Source of the DNA: Streptomyces sp. 840.1
GTDB taxonomy: Bacteria; Actinomycetota; Actinomycetes; Streptomycetales; Streptomycetaceae
DNA length: 64,000 nt
Direction of reading: 5' to 3'
Assembly: GCF_003751445.1 (NCBI RefSeq)
Contig: NZ_RJUU01000002.1
Coordinates: 1,240,001-1,304,000 of the forward strand
Shown here: piece after piece, positions 34,522-42,474 of the stretch
Numbering within the stretch: the stretch's first letter is position 1
Layout: every line of letters begins with the position of its first letter
Position numbers and translations under genes: made by a program
Notes under the pieces: generated by a model
What the model was told of the DNA's origin: nothing
The model's input: the letters and a program-made list of their open reading frames with translations, nothing else
Databases searched by the model: none

Positions 34522-36501
34522 TCAGCCGACCCTTCCTGTATACGGTTCCGGCACGTCGAGGAGCACCGTGCCGTCCAGTTCGAGCCGGGTGGCCGCCACC
34601 ACGTGTGGCGCGCCGTCCGAGGTGAGCAGCACGGCCGCGGCGTCGGCGCTGACGCCCTCGGTGCGGATCCGGCGGGCGACGGGGGAGAGCAGCACGGTCT
34701 CCGTGCCGAAGGTCACCCCCTGCCCCTGGGCGCAGGGGACCTGCGAAGCGTCCTGTCCCGTCGCCGGGTCGATCGCGGTGAGGAACAGGCCCCCGGTGGA
34801 CCGGGTGGTTGTCGAACGCAGGGTGTGCAGGGTCCGGGTGAGGCTCAGCTCCGGCGTGCTGGACGTCGGATTGGCGACCACCTCGGTGACCTCGCAGCCG
34901 GTCCGGCCGTCGGCGGGCGCGAACTGCCGCACCCGCGCGGTGGCCTCCCCGGCCCGGATCAGCCGGCCGCCGTCGGGCAGCGGTTCGGTGGGCCGGTCGG
35001 TCTGGAGGAGGAACGTCCACTCGCGGGCCGCCTCCGCCTCGGCCAGGTCCAGCAGCACCAGCCGCCCCGACGGGGTGAACACCAGCGTCCGGTCCAGCCG
35101 CCGCACCCCGAGCGCGGGGGCGTACATCGCGGCGATCTCCGCCGTCGCGTGTGCCCATCCGCAGTCCGGGGAGACCAGCACGTCGCGCTGCCTGGCCTGC
35201 CGCTCGAACGGGATGTCCCGGTACACGTGGTACCGGTCCTCGTCCGCGTACCCCTGCCCGTCCACCAGCAGCAGGTTGTGATGGGCGGCCCGCTTGCGGT
35301 TGCTGTAGCCCTCGTCCACCGCGAGGAACTCGCCCTGCGCGACCAGCACGAACGAGCCCGAATCGGGGTGGTGGTGGCCCTGGTTGAGGGTCTCCCAGCC
35401 CAGTTCGGCCCGGTGCTCGGCGGCCGTCTCCCAGGCCCGGTGGCCCCCGCCGGGGCTGGCCTTGAACGAGACCAGGGTGGCGTCCTCGTCCCATCCGGTA
35501 CGCGCGGCCAGCAGCCCCAGGTCCGGGAAGAACGCCCGGGTCTCGGTGGGCCTCGCGGCCTGCACCGACGGGTCGTACCAGAGGTATTCGAGATAGGCCT
35601 CCGGCAGGATCCCCGGCCGCACACCGCTCTCGGCCGCCTCCTTCCACAGCAGCTCGCCCGAGGCCAGATCGCCCATCCACTGGGCCTCCGGGATGCCGTA
35701 CTGCGCGCCGAGGCGGTAGTACAGCCCGGCGCTGTGACCGCTGCGCCGGTCGTGGCAGTCACCGTGATCGACGTTGAACGCGAAACCGGGCGCGGTCTGG
35801 TGCAGCCGGTAGCGGAAGGTACGGGACATGAACCCGCCGCGGTCCCACCAGTCGATGCCCTCCGCCTCCTTCAGGAGGTCCAGGTGGATGGCGAGGAAGG
35901 GCACGCCGTAGCGCCAGTACACGACGCCCTCGGCGTGCGAACCGTCCTCGGGCATCAGGTCGAGGACGGTTGCGAGGTTGTCCTTGGCCCGCTCGGTCCA
36001 CTCCTGCTTGCCCAGCACATAACCGGCCGTCGCCAGACCCGCGTAGCAGATCCAGTTGTGGTTCTGCCAGTACGACGAGGACCACCAGCTGCCCTCGCTC
36101 GCCACCGCGTACTCGTACATCCGCCGCCCCTGGAGCAGCAGCTTGTACCGCAGCAGCGCCCGTACCCCGTCCGGCAGGTCGTCACCGATCCACTTGTAGG
36201 TGAGGGCCAGGTGGTGCAGCAGCCAGCCGGCGTCCAGGTCGTGGTCCGGCATATGGGCCTTGCCCCAGTGGGGCAGCCGCACCGCGGCCTCGATCCAGCG
36301 CCGGCTCTCCGCCAGATGGGCCGGATCGCCGCCGACCCGGTAGGCCAGCGCCGGGTTGGAGGCGGCGGGGCCCAGCCAGGTGATGCTGGCCAGGGGGTGT
36401 GTACGCGGCGGGGTCAGCCCGCGATGGCGGGTGGCCTCCTCGTACAGCCGCGTCTCCTGCGCGGGGCGCGGTCCTGCCGGCGGGGTCGCCGAGAGCAACA
36501 A
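34522..36501 (-). CDS. Heparinase II/III-like lyase (DUF4962 type), cytoplasmic
   Basis: A 659-residue heparinase II/III family protein. The N-terminal alpha/alpha-toroid half includes WWSSSYWQNHNWICYAG and EDGSHAEGVVYWRYG. The C-terminal heparinase beta-sandwich includes LNQGHHHPDSGSFVLVAQGEFLAVDEGYS. The Asn-His-rich segments are where family lyases hold their catalytic residues. No signal peptide is visible, so it should act on imported oligosaccharides. The start is TTG with CGGAGGA 8 nt upstream, 3 nt after the previous stop. Confidence 0.85.
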   Translation of the reverse strand: MLLSATPPAGPRPAQETRLYEEATRHRGLTPPRTHPLASITWLGPAASNPALAYRVGGDPAHLAESRRWIEAAVRLPHWGKAHMPDHDLDAGWLLHHLALTYKWIGDDLPDGVRALLRYKLLLQGRRMYEYAVASEGSWWSSSYWQNHNWICYAGLATAGYVLGKQEWTERAKDNLATVLDLMPEDGSHAEGVVYWRYGVPFLAIHLDLLKEAEGIDWWDRGGFMSRTFRYRLHQTAPGFAFNVDHGDCHDRRSGHSAGLYYRLGAQYGIPEAQWMGDLASGELLWKEAAESGVRPGILPEAYLEYLWYDPSVQAARPTETRAFFPDLGLLAARTGWDEDATLVSFKASPGGGHRAWETAAEHRAELGWETLNQGHHHPDSGSFVLVAQGEFLAVDEGYSNRKRAAHHNLLLVDGQGYADEDRYHVYRDIPFERQARQRDVLVSPDCGWAHATAEIAAMYAPALGVRRLDRTLVFTPSGRLVLLDLAEAEAAREWTFLLQTDRPTEPLPDGGRLIRAGEATARVRQFAPADGRTGCEVTEVVANPTSSTPELSLTRTLHTLRSTTTRSTGGLFLTAIDPATGQDASQVPCAQGQGVTFGTETVLLSPVARRIRTEGVSADAAAVLLTSDGAPHVVAATRLELDGTVLLDVPEPYTGRVG

Positions 36502-36504
36502 GGG

Positions 36505-38292
36505 TCAGTCCTCCGATCGGAACCGTGTGGTGCTGCCGTCCGCGAGACGGACGCTCAGCCCGTCCTCCGTGAGCGTCACATCGGTGACGGCGGGCCCGGC
36601 GGACCCGGCCTGGTACACCGAGGCGAAGGTCACCCGGTCGGTGACGGCGCTGAAGTCGACCCGGGTCCGCACGCGTTGCGGGTCGTCGGCGGGGCCGGGA
36701 CCCGGGGTGCTCACCGGGCGGACCGGTACGCCGGCGAGGTGCGTGTGCCAGCCGTGCAGCGTCTCGTCGCCGTACCAGGTGGTGCGCACCGGGCCGGCCC
36801 CCTGCGACTGGACGTCCAGGGCTGTCCCGGGGCGCAGTTGGGCGGTGATGAGCCGGTCCTCCCCGGCGGTCACGGTCAGCAGGTCCACCAGGAAGCCCTC
36901 GCCCGCCACGATCCGCCGGACGGCGCGCACGCCTTCGTAGGCGGTGGTCACCTCGGCGGTCACCGAGTGGTCGTCCCAGGCCAGCAGCGCGCCCGTGCAC
37001 TCGGCCTGCTCGGCGCCGTCCACCCGGAACGCCGGGTGCGCCTCGGTCGACGCGTACAGATCACGGAACTCGGCGTGCGCGTAGGGGACCTGACCGGGGT
37101 CGGGCTGCCACGGTGTCGTATCGCCGTAGAGATAGAGGGACAACTTGTCCCGGTGGCCGTGCGATCCGCCGTGCGGGCCGAAGTCCAGCAGTGCGTGGAT
37201 GCCCGCGACCCGCAGCACCCCGTAGCCCGCCGCCCTGAACACCGTCAGCGGAGCGGGCGCGGGCCGGGCCGGCAGCGGCGGGCCGGCGAACCAGCCGCCC
37301 AGCTCCCGGTCCAGGCCGTCGTCCGCGTCACCGAGCTCGGCACGGGCCCGCCCGGCCACCGCCTCCAGCGCGTCCGAGGGGACCAACTGCTGTGTCAGGG
37401 CTACCAGTTCGAGCCACTCCAGGGTCAGTGGTGCGCGCAGATACGGACCGTCGTGCAGCGCCGGGAGAATGCCGCCCGGGGTCGCGATCGTCGCCAGCAC
37501 GTCCGTCATCCCGGCCAGCACACCCACCACATCGGCCGGAACGGCCGCCGGATCGGTGGACCGCAGCGCCAGCAGCGCCGCCCGCAGCACGAACCCGTGG
37601 TAGTAGGTGCTGCCCTCCCACTCCCAGCCGTCCTCGGCGACCGCGACCCGCAGATGCGCGTACAGGCCGTGCTCGCCCTCCAGCCACTGCTTGGCGCCGT
37701 CCCATTCCTGCCCGCGCGCCGCGGCGGCGCCGCGACCGGCGGCCACCCCCGCGGCATTGAGCCACGCGGTGTAGTTGGAGGAGAGCTGTCCCTTCCCGGT
37801 CAGCACGTCCCGGGCGTCCAGGGCCGCCCGTTCCAGCGCGTCCAGCAGCGGCAGCACCCCGGCCAGGTCCTCCGTGCCGTGCTCGGCGAGCGTGATGACC
37901 GCGTGGCCGATGTTCACCGCCCAGATCGCGTCGGTCAGCGCCTGGTGGAACAGCCGGCCGCGCAGCATCCAGCCCTGCGCCTCACCGTGCTGCGCGGTGG
38001 CGAGCTCCTCGTACAGACCCGCGTACTCGACGAGCCGGGCCACGGCCTCGGCGCGCTCGCCCCGGTGGGCCAGCACCCGCAGGTGCCGCGCCCACGCCTG
38101 GTGCGACAGCACCAGCCAGGCGCCGCGCACCGCCTCGTCGTCCACCCGGCAGCCGTACGCGCAGCGCGCGCCGCCCTCCGGGAACACCCCGCCGAGCACC
38201 TCGCCGTGATCCAGTTCCACCCCGTGCGCCGGGCACACGTACGCGTGCCACCAGCCGCCCCGCTCGCGGGCGATCCGCCTCAACGCGGCCAC
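36505..38292 (-). CDS. Second heparinase II/III family protein, cytoplasmic
   Basis: A 595-residue protein of the same superfamily (closer to PL15/PL12-type oligosaccharide lyases). The N-terminus has a Cys/His set, VCPAHG and CAYGC, that could hold a metal or be structural. The toroid part contains SSNYTAWLNAAG and WEGSTYYHGFVLRA. The beta-sandwich has LLDFGPHGGSHGHRDKLSLYLYG. No signal peptide. The GTG start lies inside the 3' end of the SDR gene (13-nt overlap); a TTG overlapping the stop is an alternative. Exolytic release of an unsaturated uronate is the predicted role. Confidence 0.83.
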   Translation of the reverse strand: MAALRRIARERGGWWHAYVCPAHGVELDHGEVLGGVFPEGGARCAYGCRVDDEAVRGAWLVLSHQAWARHLRVLAHRGERAEAVARLVEYAGLYEELATAQHGEAQGWMLRGRLFHQALTDAIWAVNIGHAVITLAEHGTEDLAGVLPLLDALERAALDARDVLTGKGQLSSNYTAWLNAAGVAAGRGAAAARGQEWDGAKQWLEGEHGLYAHLRVAVAEDGWEWEGSTYYHGFVLRAALLALRSTDPAAVPADVVGVLAGMTDVLATIATPGGILPALHDGPYLRAPLTLEWLELVALTQQLVPSDALEAVAGRARAELGDADDGLDRELGGWFAGPPLPARPAPAPLTVFRAAGYGVLRVAGIHALLDFGPHGGSHGHRDKLSLYLYGDTTPWQPDPGQVPYAHAEFRDLYASTEAHPAFRVDGAEQAECTGALLAWDDHSVTAEVTTAYEGVRAVRRIVAGEGFLVDLLTVTAGEDRLITAQLRPGTALDVQSQGAGPVRTTWYGDETLHGWHTHLAGVPVRPVSTPGPGPADDPQRVRTRVDFSAVTDRVTFASVYQAGSAGPAVTDVTLTEDGLSVRLADGSTTRFRSED

Positions 38293-39044
38293 ACGCCACC
38301 GTCGATGTCCACCGTGGTGGCGGTCAGGAAGCCGGACGCGGGCGACGCGAGGTGGACGACGGCCGAGGCGACGTCACTCGGAGTGCCGGCGCGGCCCACC
38401 GGGATGCCCGCCTCCATCGCCTGCTGCGCCTCGGGCGCGGTGAACGTGTCGTGGAAGGCGGTGCCCTTGATGAAGCCGGGTGCGACGGCGTTCACCGTGA
38501 TGCCGCTGGCGCCCAGCTCCTTGGCGAGGCCCTTGGTGAATCCGACGACTCCGGCCTTGGCGGCCGCGTAGGCGACCGAGCCGGGACCGCCGCCGTTGTG
38601 CGCGGCCAGCGAGGACATGGTGATGACGCGCCCGGCCGAGGACCTGGTCAGATGCGGCAGGGCGGCGCGCACGGTGCGGAAGGCGGAGGTGAGATTGGTC
38701 GAGATGACCTGCTCGAAGTGATCGTCCGTCATCTCGGCTATCTTCGCCCGGCCGATCAGATGACCCGCGTTGCAGACCAGGACGTCCAGGCCGCCGAGGA
38801 ACCCGGTCGCCTCCTCGACGAAGCGGTCCACCTCGGCGGTCACCGTCACATCGGCCTGGAACGCCTTGGCGCGCCGGCCCAGCGCCTCGATCTCGGAGAC
38901 CGTCTTCGCGGCCTCGTCGGCGGAGGAGTGGTAGTGGACGGCGACATCGGCGCCGGCCTCGGCGAGGGCGACGGCGATGGCACGGCCGATGCCGTGGCCC
39001 GCTCCGGTCACCAGCGCGCGGGAACCTTGGAGATCAGCAGACAT
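38280..39044 (-). CDS. SDR family oxidoreductase, candidate keto-uronate reductase
   Basis: A 254-residue classical short-chain dehydrogenase. It has the NAD(P) motif TGAGHGIG, the LVCNAG motif, Ser in MSSLAAHNG and the YAAAK catalytic pair, and ends in IDGGVWPR. In uronate-polysaccharide pathways an SDR reduces 4-deoxy-5-hexoseulose uronate (or a KduD-type substrate), which suits its place between lyases and transporter. The exact substrate is inference. The start ATG has a weak ribosome site. Confidence 0.88.
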   Translation of the reverse strand: MSADLQGSRALVTGAGHGIGRAIAVALAEAGADVAVHYHSSADEAAKTVSEIEALGRRAKAFQADVTVTAEVDRFVEEATGFLGGLDVLVCNAGHLIGRAKIAEMTDDHFEQVISTNLTSAFRTVRAALPHLTRSSAGRVITMSSLAAHNGGGPGSVAYAAAKAGVVGFTKGLAKELGASGITVNAVAPGFIKGTAFHDTFTAPEAQQAMEAGIPVGRAGTPSDVASAVVHLASPASGFLTATTVDIDGGVWPR

Positions 39045-39089
39045 GGGGGGTAAACCTTTCGGTATCCGGTCGCTCGGGACCGGGACCGG

Positions 39090-40013
39090 TCACTTGAGAC
39101 CGGCGGTTGCGAAGCCCTGCACGAAATAGCGCTGGCCGATGAGGAAGAGAACGACCATGGGCAGGGTGGCGAGCGTGGTGCCCGCCATCAGGAAGTGCCA
39201 CTGGGTGCCGTTCTCGGTCTTGAAGACGGAGAGCCCGACCTGGATCACCCGGAGATTGTCCGAATGGGTCACCAGCAACGGCCACAGGAAGTTGTTCCAC
39301 GAGGACTCGAAGGTCAGCAGCGCCACCGTGATGAAGGCGGGCTTGACCTGCGGGGACATGATCCTGGAGTAGATCCGGAACTCGCCGAGCCCGTCGAGCC
39401 GGGCGGCTTCCTCCAGCTCCACCGGGAGGTCCAGGTAGAACTGCCGGAAGAGGAAGACGGCGAACGGGGTGACCGCGCCGGGCACGATGAGCGCCCACCA
39501 GGAGTCCAGCCAGCCGCTGCCGCCCTGGCCGAAGAGGTCGTTGCCACCGGCCAGCGGCATGAAGCGGACGATCAGGAACTCCGGCAGCACCTTGGTGTAC
39601 GTCGGGATCATCAGCGCCGCGATGAACAGGTAGGAGATGACATCGCTGCCGCGGAACCTGATCCGGGCCAGTGAGTACCCCGCCATCGACGCCACCAGGA
39701 CGTTGATGAGGGTGTGGCTGACCGCGATGACGAGGCTGTTGCGGGCGTACGTGGCGAAGGGCGCGGCCTTCAGCGCGTCGGCGTAGTTGCCGAAATCCCA
39801 GTGCTCCGGCAGCAGTCCGGCGTCCTGCGACGCGATCTCCACCGGTGTCTTGAGGGAGGTCAGCACCATCCAGACGAACGGCACCACCATCAGCAGCGAG
39901 ACGACGCAGAGTGTCAGGAAGAGCGCGATCCGGCCGGCGGAGCGGCGCCCGGCCTTGGTGGCGGGCCGGGGCGGACGCACGGCCCCGGGCTTGTGCAGCT
40001 CAGCTGTGGCCAC
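39090..40013 (-). CDS. Carbohydrate ABC permease, MalG type
   Basis: A 307-residue inner-membrane permease with six membrane segments and the EAA loop EEAARLDGLGEFRIYSRIMSP that docks the ATPase. It pairs with the MalF-type permease, whose gene overlaps it by 14 nt. No ATPase gene is in the locus; Streptomyces normally supplies the shared ATPase MsiK. The GTG start is chosen because it begins the charged N-terminus of the family. Confidence 0.93.
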   Translation of the reverse strand: MATAELHKPGAVRPPRPATKAGRRSAGRIALFLTLCVVSLLMVVPFVWMVLTSLKTPVEIASQDAGLLPEHWDFGNYADALKAAPFATYARNSLVIAVSHTLINVLVASMAGYSLARIRFRGSDVISYLFIAALMIPTYTKVLPEFLIVRFMPLAGGNDLFGQGGSGWLDSWWALIVPGAVTPFAVFLFRQFYLDLPVELEEAARLDGLGEFRIYSRIMSPQVKPAFITVALLTFESSWNNFLWPLLVTHSDNLRVIQVGLSVFKTENGTQWHFLMAGTTLATLPMVVLFLIGQRYFVQGFATAGLK

Positions 40014-40971
40014 GGGTGCCTCCCATCATCCGCCGGTTGACCAGGGTGAAGCCCATCAGCAGGACGAACAGCACCAGGGACTGGGCGCAGGCGTAGCCGA
40101 CGCGGAACTCCCGGAAGGCGGACTTGTAGATCTCATACGTCATCATCGTGGTGCTGTTGGCCGGTCCGCCGTCGGTCAGGATGTAGATCTGGTCGAAGGA
40201 CTGGAACGCGTTGATCATCGAGGTGATGAGCACGAAGAACGTCGCCGGTTTCAGCAGGGGCAGCGTGATCGAGAAGAACTGCCGCACCTTCGAGGCGCCG
40301 TCCACCGACGCCGCCTCGTACAGCTCCTTCGGCAGGGACTGCAGCGCGGCCAAGTAGATGAGCATCTTCATGCCGATGCCCTGCCAGATGCCGACCAGGA
40401 TCACCGACGGCATCGCCCATGACGTCGAGGCGAGCCAGGCAGGTCCCTGGATGCCCACGAAGGACAGCAAGGTGTTGAACAGGCCGTTGCCCGGGTTGTA
40501 GATCCACAGCCAGACCAGTGCGATGGCCACCGTCGCGGTGACCTGCGGCAGGAAGATCGCGGTGCGGAAGATGCCCCGCGCCTTCAGGCCCGTGTGCAGG
40601 GCGAGCGCCATCAGCAGCCCCAGCGCCATGCCGAACGGCACGGTGAAGAAGGTGTAGACGACGGTGTTCACGATGGACTTGCGGAACACCGCGTCGTCCA
40701 GCATGTCCCGGAAGTTGTCGAACCCCACGAACTGCGGCGGCGTCAGCACGTCGTACTTGGTGAACGCCAGGACCACCGACGCGATGACCGGCAGCCCGAT
40801 CCAGAGGGAGGCGTGCAGCAGGGCGGGTGCCACCAGGAACATGCCGGCCCGTTGCCTGCGGCGGCCGGGACCCATCGGGGTCCTGCGCGACCGGCGTGCC
40901 GCCGGTGCGTTGTGCTCAGTCGGGGAAGGCGGCCGTGCGGGCCGTGCCTTCAGTACGGATGTCGCTCCCAC
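40000..40971 (-). CDS. Carbohydrate ABC permease, MalF/UgpA type
   Basis: A 323-residue permease. A basic, Pro-rich N-terminus precedes six membrane segments. The EAA loop is ELYEAASVDGASKVRQFFSITLPLL. The LTDGGPANSTTMMTYEIYKSAF block near the end is typical of UgpA-like proteins. It begins 9 nt after the binding-protein gene ends. Imports oligosaccharides together with the other two components. Confidence 0.93.
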   Translation of the reverse strand: MGATSVLKARPARPPSPTEHNAPAARRSRRTPMGPGRRRQRAGMFLVAPALLHASLWIGLPVIASVVLAFTKYDVLTPPQFVGFDNFRDMLDDAVFRKSIVNTVVYTFFTVPFGMALGLLMALALHTGLKARGIFRTAIFLPQVTATVAIALVWLWIYNPGNGLFNTLLSFVGIQGPAWLASTSWAMPSVILVGIWQGIGMKMLIYLAALQSLPKELYEAASVDGASKVRQFFSITLPLLKPATFFVLITSMINAFQSFDQIYILTDGGPANSTTMMTYEIYKSAFREFRVGYACAQSLVLFVLLMGFTLVNRRMMGGTRGHS

Positions 40972-40980
40972 AGTGACGCC

Positions 40981-42249
40981 TCACATCCGGCCGATGGCGG
41001 CCTCGGCCAGCCGGCCGAGTTCCGCGATGGCGTCCTTCGCGGACTGACCGCCCACGATCGCGGGCTCCAGCGTCGGCTTGATCTTCTCGCGGATCTCCAT
41101 CCACGCGGCGGTGCCGCCCTCCGAGCGTGCGGCGCTCATGTTCCGCAGCGACAGATCGACGAACTTGTTCTCCTTCACGTAGCCGCTCTCGTTGAGGTCC
41201 TTGAGACCCGGCACGGAACCGCGCTGCTTGGCCGCGCCCAGGATCGACTCCGGCGTCGCGAGGTACTCGACCAGCGCACGGGCCGCCGCAGGGTGCTTGG
41301 AACGCGCCGACTGGGAGACCAGGGTGCCGCCCTGGAGCATCGCGGGCCGGCGGTTGGCGAGGACGAAGCAGCCGAGTTTGTCGTCCTTCAGCAGGTCCGG
41401 CGACTGCTCGCGGCACTGCTCCCACAGGGCGCTGGTCGTCATCATCATCGACGCCTTGCCGGTCTGGACGTTCGACGGTGCACCGGCGGCCGTCTTCTTG
41501 GTGTAGTCGGCGGAGCCGTCCTTCGAGAGGTCCTTGAAGAACTGCAGCGCCTCGACGCCCCGGCTGTCGGTGAACAGCACCTTCTTGCCGTCCTCGCTGA
41601 ACAGCTGACCGCCATTGGCGAAGAGGAACGTCTCCCAGCACTGCCGCAGCTCGATGGAGAACGGGTCGAAACCGATCCGGCCGCTCTTCGTCAGCTGCTT
41701 GGCGATCGCCCGCAGCTCCGCCCAGTTGGCCGGTGTCTTCTTGATCCCGGCCTCGGCGAAGTGGTCCTTGCGGTAGACGACGATGCGGGTGTCGAGGACC
41801 ACCGGCAGCGCGTACAGCTTGCCGTCGTAGCGGGAGGGCTCCAGCACCCGCTTCTCGTAGTCGTGCGCGGTGGCGAACTTCTCGGGCAGCGGGGCGATCG
41901 CCTTCTTGGCCGCGAACGGCGGGATCCAGCCGACACCCATCATCAGCACGTCGGGCAGCAGGCCGCCCGCGAGACCCGTGGTGATCTTCTCGTTGAGCTG
42001 CGTGTACGTGGTGTAGTCCACGTTCACCTTGACGTCCGGGTACTTCTTCCGGAAGCCGCCGAGGATCTGCTTCTCCAACAGCGTCTTGCCGTTGGCGCCC
42101 TCGTAGATCGGGGTGAGCAGCGTGATCTCGCCCTCGGCGGGACCGTCGGCGGAACCGGCCGCCGAGGAGCCGGTGCCGCAGCCGGAGAGGGCGGCCGCGG
42201 CAGTGCCGGCGCCGATGGCAGCGAGCAGCGACCGTCGTTTGAGTTCCAT
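40981..42249 (-). CDS. Sugar-binding lipoprotein (family 1 solute-binding protein)
   Basis: A 422-residue extracellular binding protein. The N-terminus is a combined Tat-like/lipoprotein signal with lipobox LSGC (MELKRRSLLAAIGAGTAAAALSGC). The mature part has the two-lobed ABC-sugar fold (ILGGFRKKYPDVKVNVDY, GLAGGLLPDVLMMGVGWIPPF, ...GGTLVSQSARSKHPAAARALVEYLATPES). AAGGGG precedes the ATG. First gene of the eleven-gene polysaccharide operon, expressed from a promoter with TTGACG and TAGTCT boxes and divergent from the LacI gene. Confidence 0.93.
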   Translation of the reverse strand: MELKRRSLLAAIGAGTAAAALSGCGTGSSAAGSADGPAEGEITLLTPIYEGANGKTLLEKQILGGFRKKYPDVKVNVDYTTYTQLNEKITTGLAGGLLPDVLMMGVGWIPPFAAKKAIAPLPEKFATAHDYEKRVLEPSRYDGKLYALPVVLDTRIVVYRKDHFAEAGIKKTPANWAELRAIAKQLTKSGRIGFDPFSIELRQCWETFLFANGGQLFSEDGKKVLFTDSRGVEALQFFKDLSKDGSADYTKKTAAGAPSNVQTGKASMMMTTSALWEQCREQSPDLLKDDKLGCFVLANRRPAMLQGGTLVSQSARSKHPAAARALVEYLATPESILGAAKQRGSVPGLKDLNESGYVKENKFVDLSLRNMSAARSEGGTAAWMEIREKIKPTLEPAIVGGQSAKDAIAELGRLAEAAIGRM

Positions 42250-42322
42250 GGGCACCCCTTTTGAGGTGGAGGCGGTGGATCGATCCAGCGATGGCAACCC
42301 GGCCATGGCTGGGAAGCGCTGG

Positions 42323-42336
42323 TAAATCGATGCACT
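42323..42336. promoter_or_regulatory. LacI-type operator copy, operon side
   Basis: TAAATCGATGCACT lies just downstream of the -10 box of the operon promoter, over the predicted transcription start. It matches the copy at the LacI promoter at 12 of 14 positions. Confidence 0.55.
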
Positions 42337-42337
42337 G

Positions 42338-42367
42338 AGACTAGGAACGCGTCGAGACGCGCGTCAA
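42338..42367 (-). promoter_or_regulatory. Promoter of the polysaccharide operon
   Basis: Read on the minus strand, TTGACG (-35) and TAGTCT (-10) are 18 bp apart, 89 bp upstream of the binding-protein ATG. The spacer itself holds the inverted repeat CGCGTC-TC-GACGCG. Confidence 0.65.
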
Positions 42368-42403
42368 CAGCTGATGCACAACAATTTTCAAGGAAGTTAA
42401 CGG

Positions 42404-42439
42404 GTGTACCGGTGAAGAGAGTTCAGTAAATCGGTACAC
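42404..42439. promoter_or_regulatory. Inverted repeat upstream of the LacI gene
   Basis: GTGTACCG and CGGTACAC are perfect 8-bp arms 20 bp apart. The right arm is part of the LacI-side operator copy, so the left arm may be a third, oppositely oriented half site. Confidence 0.45.
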
Positions 42440-42440
42440 T
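42427..42440. promoter_or_regulatory. LacI-type operator copy, regulator side
   Basis: TAAATCGGTACACT ends in a TACACT (-10 type) hexamer 34 bp before the LacI ATG. Binding here would give autorepression. Confidence 0.55.
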
Positions 42441-42474
42441 AGTGTGGCTGAACGCGTTCCGAACCGGAGGTGGC

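Noticed and set aside
34603..38571. A 1,322-codon open frame on the plus strand opposite the heparinase-like genes
   Set aside because: The translation is low-complexity Arg/Gly/Val-rich with no domain, and it mirrors GC-biased codon use of the two clear minus-strand genes. It is an antisense shadow.
42310..42322. TGGGAAGCGCTGG as a CebR/BxlR-type operator
   Set aside because: It only partly resembles TGGGAGCGCTCCCA and lacks the symmetric right half. The repeated TAAATCG element is a better candidate for this locus.
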